The notes beneath the pieces were generated by a model, which saw nothing but the letters and a program-made list of their open reading frames with translations, was not told where the DNA came from and searched no databases. Positions 50,570 to 59,454 of a DNA stretch of 64,000 nucleotides are shown piece by piece. Numbering within the stretch: the first letter of the stretch is position 1; the number at the start of each line of letters is the position of its first letter. The DNA lies in the NCBI RefSeq assembly GCF_050490315.1, contig NZ_JBNPEO010000012.1:1-64000 (forward strand). The letters are read 5' to 3'. The position numbers and the translations under genes are program-made. The stretch comes from JBNPEO01 sp050490315. Its GTDB lineage: Bacteria; Actinomycetota; Actinomycetes; Actinomycetales; Micrococcaceae.

Positions 50570-53211
50570 AGCTGCTGAGAAACACTAAAGCGGGCCGCCC
50601 GGCGGTGAACATGGTGCGTCCGCCCACGAGGCTTCGCGGCAGTGGCGGGTAGCTCCGTTTGAGCGGACCGGGCAAAGAACCAGTGCTTGGCGGTCTCCAC
50701 AAGTACCAAATACACCACTGTCATGGCCAGAAGCGCTAAGAAGAACGGCACAGGTAGCGGATCAAAACCAAGAACCGGCCCCACCGGCGACAGCGGCAAA
50801 TAGATCCCGGCGGCCACCACACTCAGCGAGGCCCACAACAAACCTGCCGAAGGTCTGCTGCGCAAAAACGGTACACGGCGGGTTCTGATGGCAAAAATGA
50901 TCAACGTTTGAGTGGCGATGGATTCAATAAACCAACCTGCCCGGAACTCGCCAGGGGCTGCATTAAAAACAAACAACATCAACCCAAAGGTGGCGAAGTC
51001 GAACAGAGAACTGATGGGACCAAAGAGGAACATAAAACGGCGAATAAAGGCAATGTCCCAGTGCGATGGCGCTCGCAATTGTTCCTTGTCCACCCGGTCC
51101 CCCGGAATGGCCAACTGGCCAGTGTCGTAGAGCAGATTGTTGAGCAGGATCTGGCCCGGCAGCATGGGCAAAAAACTCAAGACCACAGAGGCCGTTGCTG
51201 CGCTAAACATGTTCCCAAAATTGCTCGAAGTCCCCATCAGGACGTACTTGATGGTGTTAGCAAAAATGCGCCTCCCCTCCCGGACACCTTCCGCCAAAAC
51301 CCCCAGGTCCTTGTCCATCAACACAATGTCAGCAGCACCCTTGGCAACATCCGTGGCGGTCTCCACCGAAATTCCAACGTCCGCCGCGTGCAAGGCGAGG
51401 GCGTCATTGACGCCATCGCCCAAAAAGCCCACAGCCCGGCCTTTTTGGCGCAGGGCCCGGATGATCCGTGCTTTCTGTTCTGGGGAAACACGGGAGAAAA
51501 TGCTCGCCTCATTCGCAGCTACCGCCAACTCTTCTGCGGAGAATGCATCAATCTCAGTTCCGGTGAGCGTCCCGCCGGAAACCAAACCCAAGTCGGCGCA
51601 CACCTTTGCCGCCACCCTTGCGTTATCCCCCGTGGCAACTTTCACGGCAATCCCTAGGTCCGCGAGCGCCTTGAGTGAATCTTGGGCACTGACTTTGGGC
51701 TTATCCAAAAACACGAGGAACCCGGCCAAGACCAGACCGTGCTCATCTGCCGGTGTAATAGCCGATTTGCCCACCACTTCCCGGTAGGCAACGGCGATAA
51801 CTCTTGATCCGGCGTCGTACTCATTGTCCAAAAGTTGCTGGGCGGCGGCCGGGACGTCGGCGCAGACTGCCATCACGTCCTCTGGTGATCCCTTGGTGAC
51901 GATCTGCTGGTGACCGGCGGAGCTGCTGATGAGTACGCTGGTCATCCGCCGCTGGTGATCAAAAGGGAGGATGGCCAACTGCTGCTGGGCCGTGGTGCTG
52001 AAATCTTGGGCGTCGCTTGCGTCCCACAGGGCTGTGTCCAGCGGGTTCTGGCCCAGGGTTAGTACTGGTGTGTGGGAGTAGTCGGCCTCTGTGGCGAGCA
52101 GGCCCAAGGTAAACAGCTCGTCCTGGGTAACGTCCGTGCGCACGGGGTGGGCTGCCACAAAACTGATGTGCCCCTCGGTGAGGGTTCCGGTTTTGTCCGT
52201 GACCAGCACGTCCATGTCTCCGAGGTCCTCAATACAGACCAGACGTTTGACCAGGACTTTCCGCTTAGCCAGGGCCCGAGTTCCAGCCGCCAGGCAGGTG
52301 CTCACCACGGCTGGCAGTAACTGTGGGGTAATGCCCACAGCGATTGCGAGGGAAAAGAGCAGTGACTCCAGGAGCGGGCGTCCCAAAAGGAGGTTGGCAA
52401 TAAAGATCAGAGTGGTCAGTCCTACCGCCACTTGCAGCAGGAGGAAGGAGAAACGCTTGAGCCCGTTTTGGAACTCTGTTTGTGGTTGGCGCTCCCCCAA
52501 ACCCATAGCGATCTTGCCAAACTCGGCGCGTCCACCGGTAGTAACCACCACCCCGGTGCAACTGCCAGCGGCGATGATGGTGCCCATAAAGAGGCAACAG
52601 GACAATTCCGCTAGGACGCGGTCACCCTCACACGGTGCTGGGTCCTTATCTACTGGGAGCGATTCCCCTGTGAGAATGCTTTCATCGCACTGCAAACCCT
52701 GCGACGTCAGTAGCCTGATGTCCGCAGGGATCAAGCCGCCCAAGGCCAAACGGACCACGTCACCGGGAACAAGATCCACCACGTTGATGCGTGATTCTTT
52801 GCCGTCCCGCAAGACCACCACTGTGTGTGTCACTCGATCATGCAGCGCTTCGGCGGCACGCTCAGCGCGGAATTCGTTGGTGAAGCCCAAGCCCACACTG
52901 ACCACGAGGATCACACCAATTACGATGGAGTTGGTGGCGTCACCCAAAAATAGCGACAAGCCCGCCGTGATGATCAGCAGGATCAGGATGGGGCTTTTGA
53001 GCTGACGGCCTAAGACCGACCAGCCACTGGCCCTGTGTGTTCTCAGTGCATTGGGGCCAACGGCTTGCAAGCGTTTGGCGGCCTCGGCGCTATCAAGACC
53101 GTTGTCCCTGGATTGCAAGTCTTGAAGGACTTTGCCAATCTCATCCCCGGCCGATTCAGGCGCAGTGAAGCGGCGGAAATCCGTTGCTTCTTTCACTCCA
53201 GCAAGGCTCAC
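50566..53211 (-). CDS. mgtA: Magnesium-translocating P-type ATPase
   Basis: An 881-residue P3B ATPase. ILTGESLPVDKD (actuator), VTDKTGTLTEGHISFV (phospho-Asp), KARIIRALRQKGRAVGFLGD then GVNDALALHAADVGISV (hinge), and SSNFGNMFSAA in the MgtA-type membrane half. It imports Mg2+. GTG at 53211 starts it. The 3' end overlaps the convergent ATPase by 4 bp. A DosR-box (53316-53329) lies in the region shared with the phosphoketolase gene, so it may be induced in hypoxia. Confidence 0.95.
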   Translation of the reverse strand: MSLAGVKEATDFRRFTAPESAGDEIGKVLQDLQSRDNGLDSAEAAKRLQAVGPNALRTHRASGWSVLGRQLKSPILILLIITAGLSLFLGDATNSIVIGVILVVSVGLGFTNEFRAERAAEALHDRVTHTVVVLRDGKESRINVVDLVPGDVVRLALGGLIPADIRLLTSQGLQCDESILTGESLPVDKDPAPCEGDRVLAELSCCLFMGTIIAAGSCTGVVVTTGGRAEFGKIAMGLGERQPQTEFQNGLKRFSFLLLQVAVGLTTLIFIANLLLGRPLLESLLFSLAIAVGITPQLLPAVVSTCLAAGTRALAKRKVLVKRLVCIEDLGDMDVLVTDKTGTLTEGHISFVAAHPVRTDVTQDELFTLGLLATEADYSHTPVLTLGQNPLDTALWDASDAQDFSTTAQQQLAILPFDHQRRMTSVLISSSAGHQQIVTKGSPEDVMAVCADVPAAAQQLLDNEYDAGSRVIAVAYREVVGKSAITPADEHGLVLAGFLVFLDKPKVSAQDSLKALADLGIAVKVATGDNARVAAKVCADLGLVSGGTLTGTEIDAFSAEELAVAANEASIFSRVSPEQKARIIRALRQKGRAVGFLGDGVNDALALHAADVGISVETATDVAKGAADIVLMDKDLGVLAEGVREGRRIFANTIKYVLMGTSSNFGNMFSAATASVVLSFLPMLPGQILLNNLLYDTGQLAIPGDRVDKEQLRAPSHWDIAFIRRFMFLFGPISSLFDFATFGLMLFVFNAAPGEFRAGWFIESIATQTLIIFAIRTRRVPFLRSRPSAGLLWASLSVVAAGIYLPLSPVGPVLGFDPLPVPFFLALLAMTVVYLVLVETAKHWFFARSAQTELPATAAKPRGRTHHVHRRAARFSVSQQL

Positions 53212-53315
53212 TAACTGCCAACCTGTCCTGCAGCGGTGGTTGCTGCGTTTTGTCCCTGTGGTGGGCCCAGTTGTCCCGTGCCTTACATATTCCAGTAGCC
53301 GAGCGTTCCTGCACA

Positions 53316-53329
53316 GGGTCCAAAGTCCC
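53316..53329 (-). promoter_or_regulatory. DosR-box between mgtA and phosphoketolase
   Basis: On the minus strand it reads GGGACTTTGGACCCT, identical over 15 bases to the box at 44838. It is about 60 bp before the phosphoketolase start and 105 bp before mgtA. Confidence 0.85.
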
Positions 53330-53388
53330 TTTCAGTCAGCACCGGCAGATGCCACACTGAGGAAGAACGTTGATTACCAGCATTGACC

Positions 53389-55857
53389 ATGCAGCCAACG
53401 CGGTGGACATCCACCCCAACGGATCCGGGGCAAGCCTTGAACAACGAAGAAACCCAGCACAACGCGTCACCTTTCACGCCTGCCGTAAACTCCGGCGTTC
53501 CCGCAGAATTTGTTGAGCTGGACAGGTACTGGCACGCAGCCAACTACCTGACGGTGGCGCAAATTTATCTGCAAGAAAACGCCCTCTTGCGTGAGCCGCT
53601 GCGTGTGGAGCACATCAAATCCAGACTCTTAGGCCACTGGGGCACCAGCCCTGGATTGTCCTTGCTGTACGTGCACTTGAACAGGCTGATCAACAAAACC
53701 GGCGCTAAAGTTCTTTTTGTTGCCGGGCCGGGCCACGGTGGGCCGGCCGTCGTCGCAAATGTCTATTTGGAAGGTTCTTATTCCGAGGTTTACCCCGAGG
53801 TTAGTGAGAACCATAAGGGTCTGCGGAAAATGATCCGTCAGTTCTCAACCCCGGGCGGTATTCCCAGCCATGTTGGCCCGCCCACGCCCGGTTCCATCCA
53901 TGAAGGTGGCGAACTGGGGTACGCACTCTCGCACGCCGCCGGTGCCGCAATGGACAATCCAGAACTGATTGTGGCGTGTGTGGTGGGTGATGGGGAGGCA
54001 GAGACCGGCCCCTTGGAAGGTGCCTGGAAAATCCCCGCATTCTTGAACCCACGCCGTGACGGTGCTGTTTTGCCCATCCTGCACCTGAATGGTTACAAGA
54101 TTGCTGGGCCCACTGTGTTGGGACGCCAATCGGACCAACAGGTAATGGACTTGCTCAGTGCTCACGGTTGGGACCCCATAGTGGTCTCCGGTGATGACCC
54201 GGCATTGGTTCACCCAGCTCTGGCCCAGGCCGTAGAAAAAGCTCATAAGCGCATTGTGCAGATTCAGGCCCAGGCACGGGAACGCGGCACTAACGGTATT
54301 CCCCGCTGGCCGGCGATTATTCTGCGTACCCCCAAGGGCTGGACCGGACCGTCCTCGGTGGACGGCGTCCCGGTTGAAGGGACCTTCCGTTCCCACCAAG
54401 TACCGCTCTCCGGTGTGAAGGAAAACCCGGAGCATTTGGCCCAGCTTGAGGCGTGGTTGCGGTCCTATAAACCAGAAACACTGTTCGACGACGAAGGGCG
54501 GCTAGTGCCTGAGCTTGCGGCTTTGGCCCCGGCCGGTGAAGCGCGTATGGGTTCCAGTAAGTGGGCTCAAGGTGGTCCAGCCTTGGCGCCGCTGCCCATC
54601 CGGCCCTTGGAAAATTATGCCCTCGAAGTGGGCGTTCCTGGTTCTACTAAGCACGAAACCACCAAAGTTCTGGGCGAGATGCTCCGGGACATTTACACTG
54701 ACACATCAGACGATCCGCGGTTCCGGCTCTTTAGCCCCGATGAGACAAATAGCAACCGGCTAGGTGCCGTGTTTGAGGTAACCGATCGTTGCCTGATGGA
54801 GCCGGTTCAAGAAGGCGATGACCACCTTTCCCCAGACGGGCGGGTGATGGAAGTTCTCTCCGAACACTTGTGCCAAGGCTGGCTGGAGGGGTATTCGCTC
54901 ACTGGACGTTACGGTCTTTTTGCCACCTATGAGGCCTTTGCCATGGTCAGCGCCTCCATGACCATCCAGCACACCAAGTGGTTGCAACACGCACGCGATT
55001 TGCCATGGCGGAACCCCGTTCCCAGCCTGAACATTTTGTTGACCTCGACCTGTTGGCGCAATGACCACAACGGTTTCAGCCACCAGGGCCCCGGGCTCAT
55101 TGATACGGTCCTCTCGCTCTCCGGATCTGTGGTTCGGGTATACCTGCCACCAGATTCCAACACTCTGCTAGCAGTCTCCGAACATGTTCTCCTGAGCAAG
55201 GACTACGTGAACTTGGTGGTGGTGGACAAACAAGCTCACCCACAGTATTTGACCCTCGAAGAGGCGCGTCATCATGCCGAAGCTGGTGCTTCAATCTGGC
55301 ATTGGGCCGGGAACGAGGCTGAAACCAAAGAGGCCGCCGATCCTGATGTGGTGATGGCGTGCGCCGGTGACGTACCCACGGAAGAAACCCTCGCGGCAGC
55401 GTGGCTCCTGCAACGGCACATGCCACGCCTCAAAGTCCGGGTAGTCAACGTGATGGACGTGATGGTCCTGCCGCCCGATGATGCGCACCCGCACGGTATC
55501 AGTGACGCGGACTTCGAAAAACTTTTTACTTCCGACGGCGAGGTGATAGTTGCATGGCACGGTTACGCCCGAGCCTTCCACCAACTCCTTCACGGCCGCC
55601 AACACCCGGGCCGCTTTCATGTGCGCGGGTATAACGAACAGGGCACCACCACTACCCCGTTCGACATGGTGGTCCTTAACAGGATGAGCCGCTACCACTT
55701 GGCACTTGAATCCATCCGCCGGGCCGGGCAGCACGTTGACGGTGCCCAAGAATTGATTGAACATTGCAACACCATGCTGGCCCGGCACGCCAGCTATGTT
55801 CAGGAACATTTGGAGGATATGCCAGAAATTCGCGATTGGGTGTGGTCAGCGCCCTAA
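53389..55857 (+). CDS. xfp: Xylulose-5-phosphate/fructose-6-phosphate phosphoketolase
   Basis: An 822-residue thiamine-diphosphate enzyme that splits xylulose 5-phosphate (and fructose 6-phosphate) to acetyl-phosphate. ThDP-binding GDGEAETGPLEGAWK, the N-terminal WHAANYLTVAQIYL, GHWGTSPGLSLLYVHLN and GPGHGGPAVVAN, and the central SHQGPGLIDTVL are characteristic. ATG at 53389; TTG at 53383 is an alternative. It would give ATP (via acetate kinase, not in the window) without oxygen, fitting its DosR-box. Converges on apbE with 12-bp overlap. Confidence 0.96.
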   Translation: MQPTRWTSTPTDPGQALNNEETQHNASPFTPAVNSGVPAEFVELDRYWHAANYLTVAQIYLQENALLREPLRVEHIKSRLLGHWGTSPGLSLLYVHLNRLINKTGAKVLFVAGPGHGGPAVVANVYLEGSYSEVYPEVSENHKGLRKMIRQFSTPGGIPSHVGPPTPGSIHEGGELGYALSHAAGAAMDNPELIVACVVGDGEAETGPLEGAWKIPAFLNPRRDGAVLPILHLNGYKIAGPTVLGRQSDQQVMDLLSAHGWDPIVVSGDDPALVHPALAQAVEKAHKRIVQIQAQARERGTNGIPRWPAIILRTPKGWTGPSSVDGVPVEGTFRSHQVPLSGVKENPEHLAQLEAWLRSYKPETLFDDEGRLVPELAALAPAGEARMGSSKWAQGGPALAPLPIRPLENYALEVGVPGSTKHETTKVLGEMLRDIYTDTSDDPRFRLFSPDETNSNRLGAVFEVTDRCLMEPVQEGDDHLSPDGRVMEVLSEHLCQGWLEGYSLTGRYGLFATYEAFAMVSASMTIQHTKWLQHARDLPWRNPVPSLNILLTSTCWRNDHNGFSHQGPGLIDTVLSLSGSVVRVYLPPDSNTLLAVSEHVLLSKDYVNLVVVDKQAHPQYLTLEEARHHAEAGASIWHWAGNEAETKEAADPDVVMACAGDVPTEETLAAAWLLQRHMPRLKVRVVNVMDVMVLPPDDAHPHGISDADFEKLFTSDGEVIVAWHGYARAFHQLLHGRQHPGRFHVRGYNEQGTTTTPFDMVVLNRMSRYHLALESIRRAGQHVDGAQELIEHCNTMLARHASYVQEHLEDMPEIRDWVWSAP

Positions 55858-56814
55858 CTCGGGCGCTGGCCAGCCGCCGGTGGTGACTACCCTGTGCTGC
55901 TGATCAACAAATCTGGCGGCAACACCGGCAGCTTTGAACCAGTCAACGGCGCCAAAGCCGCGCACAATTCCTGCGGTGCTGTACGCATTGGCCTGCAAGC
56001 ACGTTGGCGCCGCCACGGTGACTGATCTCCACACGGGCTCCACTGGTGTGCCAAATCGTGGGTCCAAAATGTGGTGAACTTCTTTACCGTTCTGCACCCA
56101 ACGCCGCTTCTGCGTACTGGAGGTGGCCATGGCGTGCCCAGCCGCTAAGCCAACCTGCTGCCACGGGTCTTGGGCGAGGTCTTGGACCAAAACCTGCCAA
56201 CCACCCAGCGGTGCCGGACCCGCCGTCGCAATATCCCCACCCAAGGACACTAGAACGCCGGTGCCCAAGGTTGCGGCAACGCGGTCTGCTGCCATGTCTG
56301 CGGCAATTGCTTTCGCTGTGGCGCCCAAGTCCAGGCGAAGGGTCTGCGGCATCTGCAATGTGCGGCCAGTGAGCTTAACGCGCTCCCAGCCCGGTGCACG
56401 TCCAATAGTTCTGACCTGCACCACCACCGAAGACGCCGAAGGGTGTTTTAGCCCGCTGCGAAGTTTTACTTCCTTGAGGTCGCGGTCATAGCCCAGGGAG
56501 TCCATGTCGCGTCCCAAGGTGGGGTCCACTGCCCCATCCGTCCATCGGGCGGCGTCGAGTGCACCAGCCACCAGCAGGGCCAAGGTTGAGCTAACCGTTG
56601 CCCCGGACGCGAGTTCAGGCTGAAGTTTGGCCAACTCTGAGTCCGGCCGGAAGCGGCTGCCGGCAGCATCCACCTGCGCTATAACTTCCCGAACAATCTC
56701 TTCCGCAGCATTTAGCACCGAGGCGTCGGTGACAGTCAATGACGCTTCAAGACCCCATACTATCCAGTTGGTTTGAGCGATTCTCTCAATGCCGCTCGTC
56801 GTGAGATTGCTCAT
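55846..56814 (-). CDS. apbE: FAD:protein FMN transferase
   Basis: A 322-residue ApbE-family enzyme that attaches FMN from FAD to Thr/Ser of target flavoproteins. GSRFRPDSELAKL is the N-terminal part; LRLDLGATAKAIAADMAADR and VLVSLGGDIATAG form the FAD/metal site; ATSSTQKRRW ... HHILDPRFGTPV completes it. No signal peptide, so the action would be cytoplasmic, or the start may be longer. It starts 2 bp after the 110-residue anchored protein, its likely operon partner. Confidence 0.93.
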   Translation of the reverse strand: MSNLTTSGIERIAQTNWIVWGLEASLTVTDASVLNAAEEIVREVIAQVDAAGSRFRPDSELAKLQPELASGATVSSTLALLVAGALDAARWTDGAVDPTLGRDMDSLGYDRDLKEVKLRSGLKHPSASSVVVQVRTIGRAPGWERVKLTGRTLQMPQTLRLDLGATAKAIAADMAADRVAATLGTGVLVSLGGDIATAGPAPLGGWQVLVQDLAQDPWQQVGLAAGHAMATSSTQKRRWVQNGKEVHHILDPRFGTPVEPVWRSVTVAAPTCLQANAYSTAGIVRGFGAVDWFKAAGVAARFVDQQHRVVTTGGWPAPELGR

Positions 56815-56815
56815 C

Positions 56816-57148
56816 CTAAGAACCCGTTGACTGGCCGCTGATCATTCCACCGTTGCCCTGCTGGACAGAGGTATCACCGGAAGAGTCCGTACTACCTGAG
56901 GAAGCGCTGCTGTCCGAGGATCCACTGCTGCTTGAAGTACCACTATCGCTTGAAGTACCGCTGCTGCTGGTGCTTCCGCTGGTGGTTTGCGAGCTCTGAT
57001 TCGTGCTGGTGCTGGATGCTGCGGCGTGAGTGCTACTCATGGCGTCTACTGTTACGTTGGTGATCCCCACAACTGCCAGACCGCCCACCGCCACTAGCGC
57101 TGTGGCCTTAACCGCACCCTTGCTTCCATTACTTCGCGGTTCCATCAC
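56816..57148 (-). CDS. Small anchored Ser-rich protein upstream of apbE
   Basis: A 110-residue protein. After a basic start, KATALVAVGGLAVVGITNVT is one hydrophobic segment (membrane anchor or signal), followed by about 70 residues almost entirely Ser, Thr, Gly and Asp, ending in GNGGMISGQSTGS. FMN-binding proteins paired with ApbE often begin this way and then carry an FMN_bind domain, but here no such domain follows. It may be a truncated or unusual ApbE partner. GTG/ATG at 57148; 2 bp before apbE. Confidence 0.8.
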   Translation of the reverse strand: MMEPRSNGSKGAVKATALVAVGGLAVVGITNVTVDAMSSTHAAASSTSTNQSSQTTSGSTSSSGTSSDSGTSSSSGSSDSSASSGSTDSSGDTSVQQGNGGMISGQSTGS

Positions 57149-57343
57149 AGGCTCCTATCCGTTCGCTGAATCCCCTGAATTCATAGTGGCCGCGGTTCCT
57201 GTGATTTGGATTAGTCAGTTCTTGGAGCGGCCTTTGGATAGTGGCCGGTGGTGCCCACAGTTGTGACTTCCGTCCGCGCTGATGAAAACCTCTCAAACAC
57301 ACGCTGCTCAGTGCCTGGCATACACCCGGGTCTGCCTTCAGAG

Positions 57344-58186
57344 TCAGTTTGCCGGGCGGGTGAGCACCAAGGGGCATACAAGACCCTGCAAAAGACTGTG
57401 TGTTGTTAGCCCGTGACGCAAGTGGTGGACAACGTCACCACCACGGCTACCCACTACCAAGAGGGTTGCATGCCGCGCGGAATCTTTGAGTGCTTGGGCG
57501 GGATCTTCACCGAAAATAACGTGTCCCTGTACGTTCAGCGCAACACCGAACCGTGCCTGAAGCTCGGTGATAGTGGAATCGATAACATCCTGACCCGCCG
57601 TCTGAGCGTCAGACTCATCCGAGGAGCTACCAACCAGCCCCGTACTGGTGCTTGCCGCGTAAATCATGGTTAGCTCACCGCCGCCTCTGAGAGCTTCACC
57701 GGCAGCAAAATGGGCCGCGACCAGCGAATTGGGTGAGCCGTCAATCCCCACCACAATTCTTGTGGCTTCGCTGGGTGTGTGTTGCGGAATGATGGCGAGG
57801 GGGCACAAGGCTAGGACGGTGAGTTGGCTATTTACAGCGCCGAATCCTTCCCCGTGAATGTCAGCAGCCCGGTCAGTACCAACCACCAACATCTCGGCAT
57901 CGTGGGAGGCTTCAACCAATTTGCCGGCGGGATCACCTTGGGTGATGTGTACCTGCACCTCCGTGAGAGGCGCAAACTCCCGCACTCGGTCAGCGTCGTT
58001 TTCCAAAAGAGCAATACTTTTTTGACGCTCGTTGTGCAGGTCTGTAGGTCCTGCAAGCTCATCAATCACGTGCATCAGAACCAGCGGGAGTTGGAGTGCC
58101 TCGGCACGCCGAGCAGCCCACTCCAACGCCACCTTGCTTGACGCGGACTGATCTACCCCAACAACAATTGGCTCCTTCGAGGACAT
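57344..58186 (-). CDS. Tandem-domain universal stress protein
   Basis: A 280-residue protein of two Usp domains: PIVVGVDQSASSKVALEWAA with MLVVGTDRAAD in the first, RIVVGIDGSPNSLVAAHFAA and LLVVGSRGGDVVHHLRHGLT in the second. The second lacks the perfect G2xG9GS ATP motif, so ATP binding is uncertain. It is 195 bp upstream of the Ser-rich protein/apbE pair on the same strand. I see no DosR-box in 58187-58271. Confidence 0.93.
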   Translation of the reverse strand: MSSKEPIVVGVDQSASSKVALEWAARRAEALQLPLVLMHVIDELAGPTDLHNERQKSIALLENDADRVREFAPLTEVQVHITQGDPAGKLVEASHDAEMLVVGTDRAADIHGEGFGAVNSQLTVLALCPLAIIPQHTPSEATRIVVGIDGSPNSLVAAHFAAGEALRGGGELTMIYAASTSTGLVGSSSDESDAQTAGQDVIDSTITELQARFGVALNVQGHVIFGEDPAQALKDSARHATLLVVGSRGGDVVHHLRHGLTTHSLLQGLVCPLVLTRPAN

Positions 58187-58271
58187 CTTTGACCCAACTC
58201 CCCTGCTGTTCTGACAATCTATGGTTCAGATGACTGATGGTGTTGAAGTACTGCTGAACTAACTTTTCAAG

Positions 58272-58598
58272 CTAGGACGCAGGCACTTCCATCTCGCCGA
58301 GTTTGGACCAGCCGTCAACCTTCACGTTGACGATGTCCGGGGTTTCACTCAGGTACGCCGGCAAGGTCTGAGTGGCCTTCTGGAAATGATCTGACTGCAC
58401 GTGCTCCCCACCGGCTTCGTCATCACGGAATGCTTCAAGCAGCACGTACGTGTTGGGCTCTTCAACCGAACGTGACCATTCAAAAAAGACGCAGCCTGCT
58501 TCAGCGTTGGTGGCCTCAGTGAACTCACGGGAAATCTCCGGCCAGGCGTCGGCGTGCTCAGGCTTCACCGGGAACTTCGCAGTAATAAAGATCAACAT
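58272..58598 (-). CDS. ABM-domain protein (putative quinol monooxygenase)
   Basis: A 108-residue dimeric ferredoxin-like protein. IFITAKFPVKPEHADAWPEI, AGCVFFEWSRSVEEPNTYVL and HVQSDHFQKATQTLPAYLSE are the three standard segments of antibiotic-biosynthesis-monooxygenase (ABM)/YgiN-type proteins, including the conserved His in the last. Members oxidise quinols or cleave haem; the substrate cannot be named here. Divergent from the SRPBCC gene; ATG at 58598. Confidence 0.9.
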   Translation of the reverse strand: MLIFITAKFPVKPEHADAWPEISREFTEATNAEAGCVFFEWSRSVEEPNTYVLLEAFRDDEAGGEHVQSDHFQKATQTLPAYLSETPDIVNVKVDGWSKLGEMEVPAS

Positions 58599-58688
58599 GT
58601 ACTCCTTTTACATCGTGGCCGGGCGGGGTGGCCGCAGCACTTTAGCTCTGCCATCCACACTAGTTGACGCCTGTGCCAAACTGTCCGT

Positions 58689-59177
58689 ATGCCCGCCCAC
58701 CTTTTCAGCCTCTCTTCCATTTGGAACTTTGCCCATCCCCGGCAGAAGGTCTGGGACGTGATGGCGGATCCCACCATGTCTTGGCCCCTTTGGTGGCCCG
58801 GCTGCAGCCTGGCTGCCCCGCTCGAACACCACAGTGACGTCCATTCCTCAGCCGATGAACAAATCTTGACGACGACGGCGGCACTGAAGTTCCGCGCGTC
58901 GTACGGTTACACCTTGATGGTCCTGTACCACCCAACCCGAGTAAACAGTCCCAGGGAAGTTACTTTTGACGCCCGCGGCGACCTGGTAGGTCAAGGACGC
59001 GCGGTTCTATCCTCGATTGACGAACAGTGCACTCGTGTGGAGATTGAGTGGAACGTTCGGCCAACCAGCCGATGGATGCAACTGCTCAGCCCGCTTGCGG
59101 CGCCGGCATTCAAACACGCGCACGCTGTATTGATGGCCAAAGGTGAGACTGGCCTGCGCAACTACCTCGGCCGCTAG
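58689..59177 (+). CDS. SRPBCC (START-like) protein
   Basis: A 162-residue single-domain protein. IWNFAHPRQKVWDVMADPTM then WPLWWPGCSLAAP is the polyketide-cyclase/SRPBCC opening; a beta-sheet (ALKFRASYGYTLMVLYHPTR) and the long C-terminal helix (LSPLAAPAFKHAHAVLMAKG) close the ligand cavity. Ligand unknown. It overlaps the ArsR gene start by 35 bp in another frame, so the two are probably co-transcribed with the CDF gene. Confidence 0.88.
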   Translation: MPAHLFSLSSIWNFAHPRQKVWDVMADPTMSWPLWWPGCSLAAPLEHHSDVHSSADEQILTTTAALKFRASYGYTLMVLYHPTRVNSPREVTFDARGDLVGQGRAVLSSIDEQCTRVEIEWNVRPTSRWMQLLSPLAAPAFKHAHAVLMAKGETGLRNYLGR

Positions 59178-59454
59178 TGCGCCTACCCGCGTTCGGATTA
59201 TCCTCGCACTGCGTGACCAAGAGCTGGCCGTTGGCACCTTAGCTTCCCTTGTGGGAAAGTCCCCCACCGCAGTTTCCCAACACCTGGCAAAGATGCGTTT
59301 GGCCCGTATGGTCTCAACCCGGCAGGACGGCACCAAAGTCATGTACCGCCTGGAAAACGAACATGCTCGGCAACTGGTTACTGACGCAATTCACCAGGCC
59401 GAACACGCACTTGGCGGAGTTCCAGCCCACCACCAAAAGCAGGAGGAAGCATGA
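59143..59454 (+). CDS. ArsR/SmtB-family metal sensor
   Basis: A 103-residue winged-helix repressor. TRVRIILALRDQELAVGTLA, SPTAVSQHLAKMRLARMVST (recognition helix) and RQDGTKVMYRLENEHARQLV are diagnostic. No Cys pair is present; the C-terminal DAIHQAEH and AHHQ histidines suggest an alpha5-type Zn/Ni/Co site as in CzrA or NmtR. The GTG at 59143 lies inside the SRPBCC gene and gives a short N-terminal helix. It overlaps the CDF gene by 4 bp and very likely represses it. Confidence 0.9.
   Translation: MRLACATTSAASAPTRVRIILALRDQELAVGTLASLVGKSPTAVSQHLAKMRLARMVSTRQDGTKVMYRLENEHARQLVTDAIHQAEHALGGVPAHHQKQEEA

Noticed and set aside
57220..57250. DosR-box candidate before the Ser-rich protein
   Set aside because: GTGGCCGGTGGTGCCCAC needs a one-base insertion to fit the consensus.
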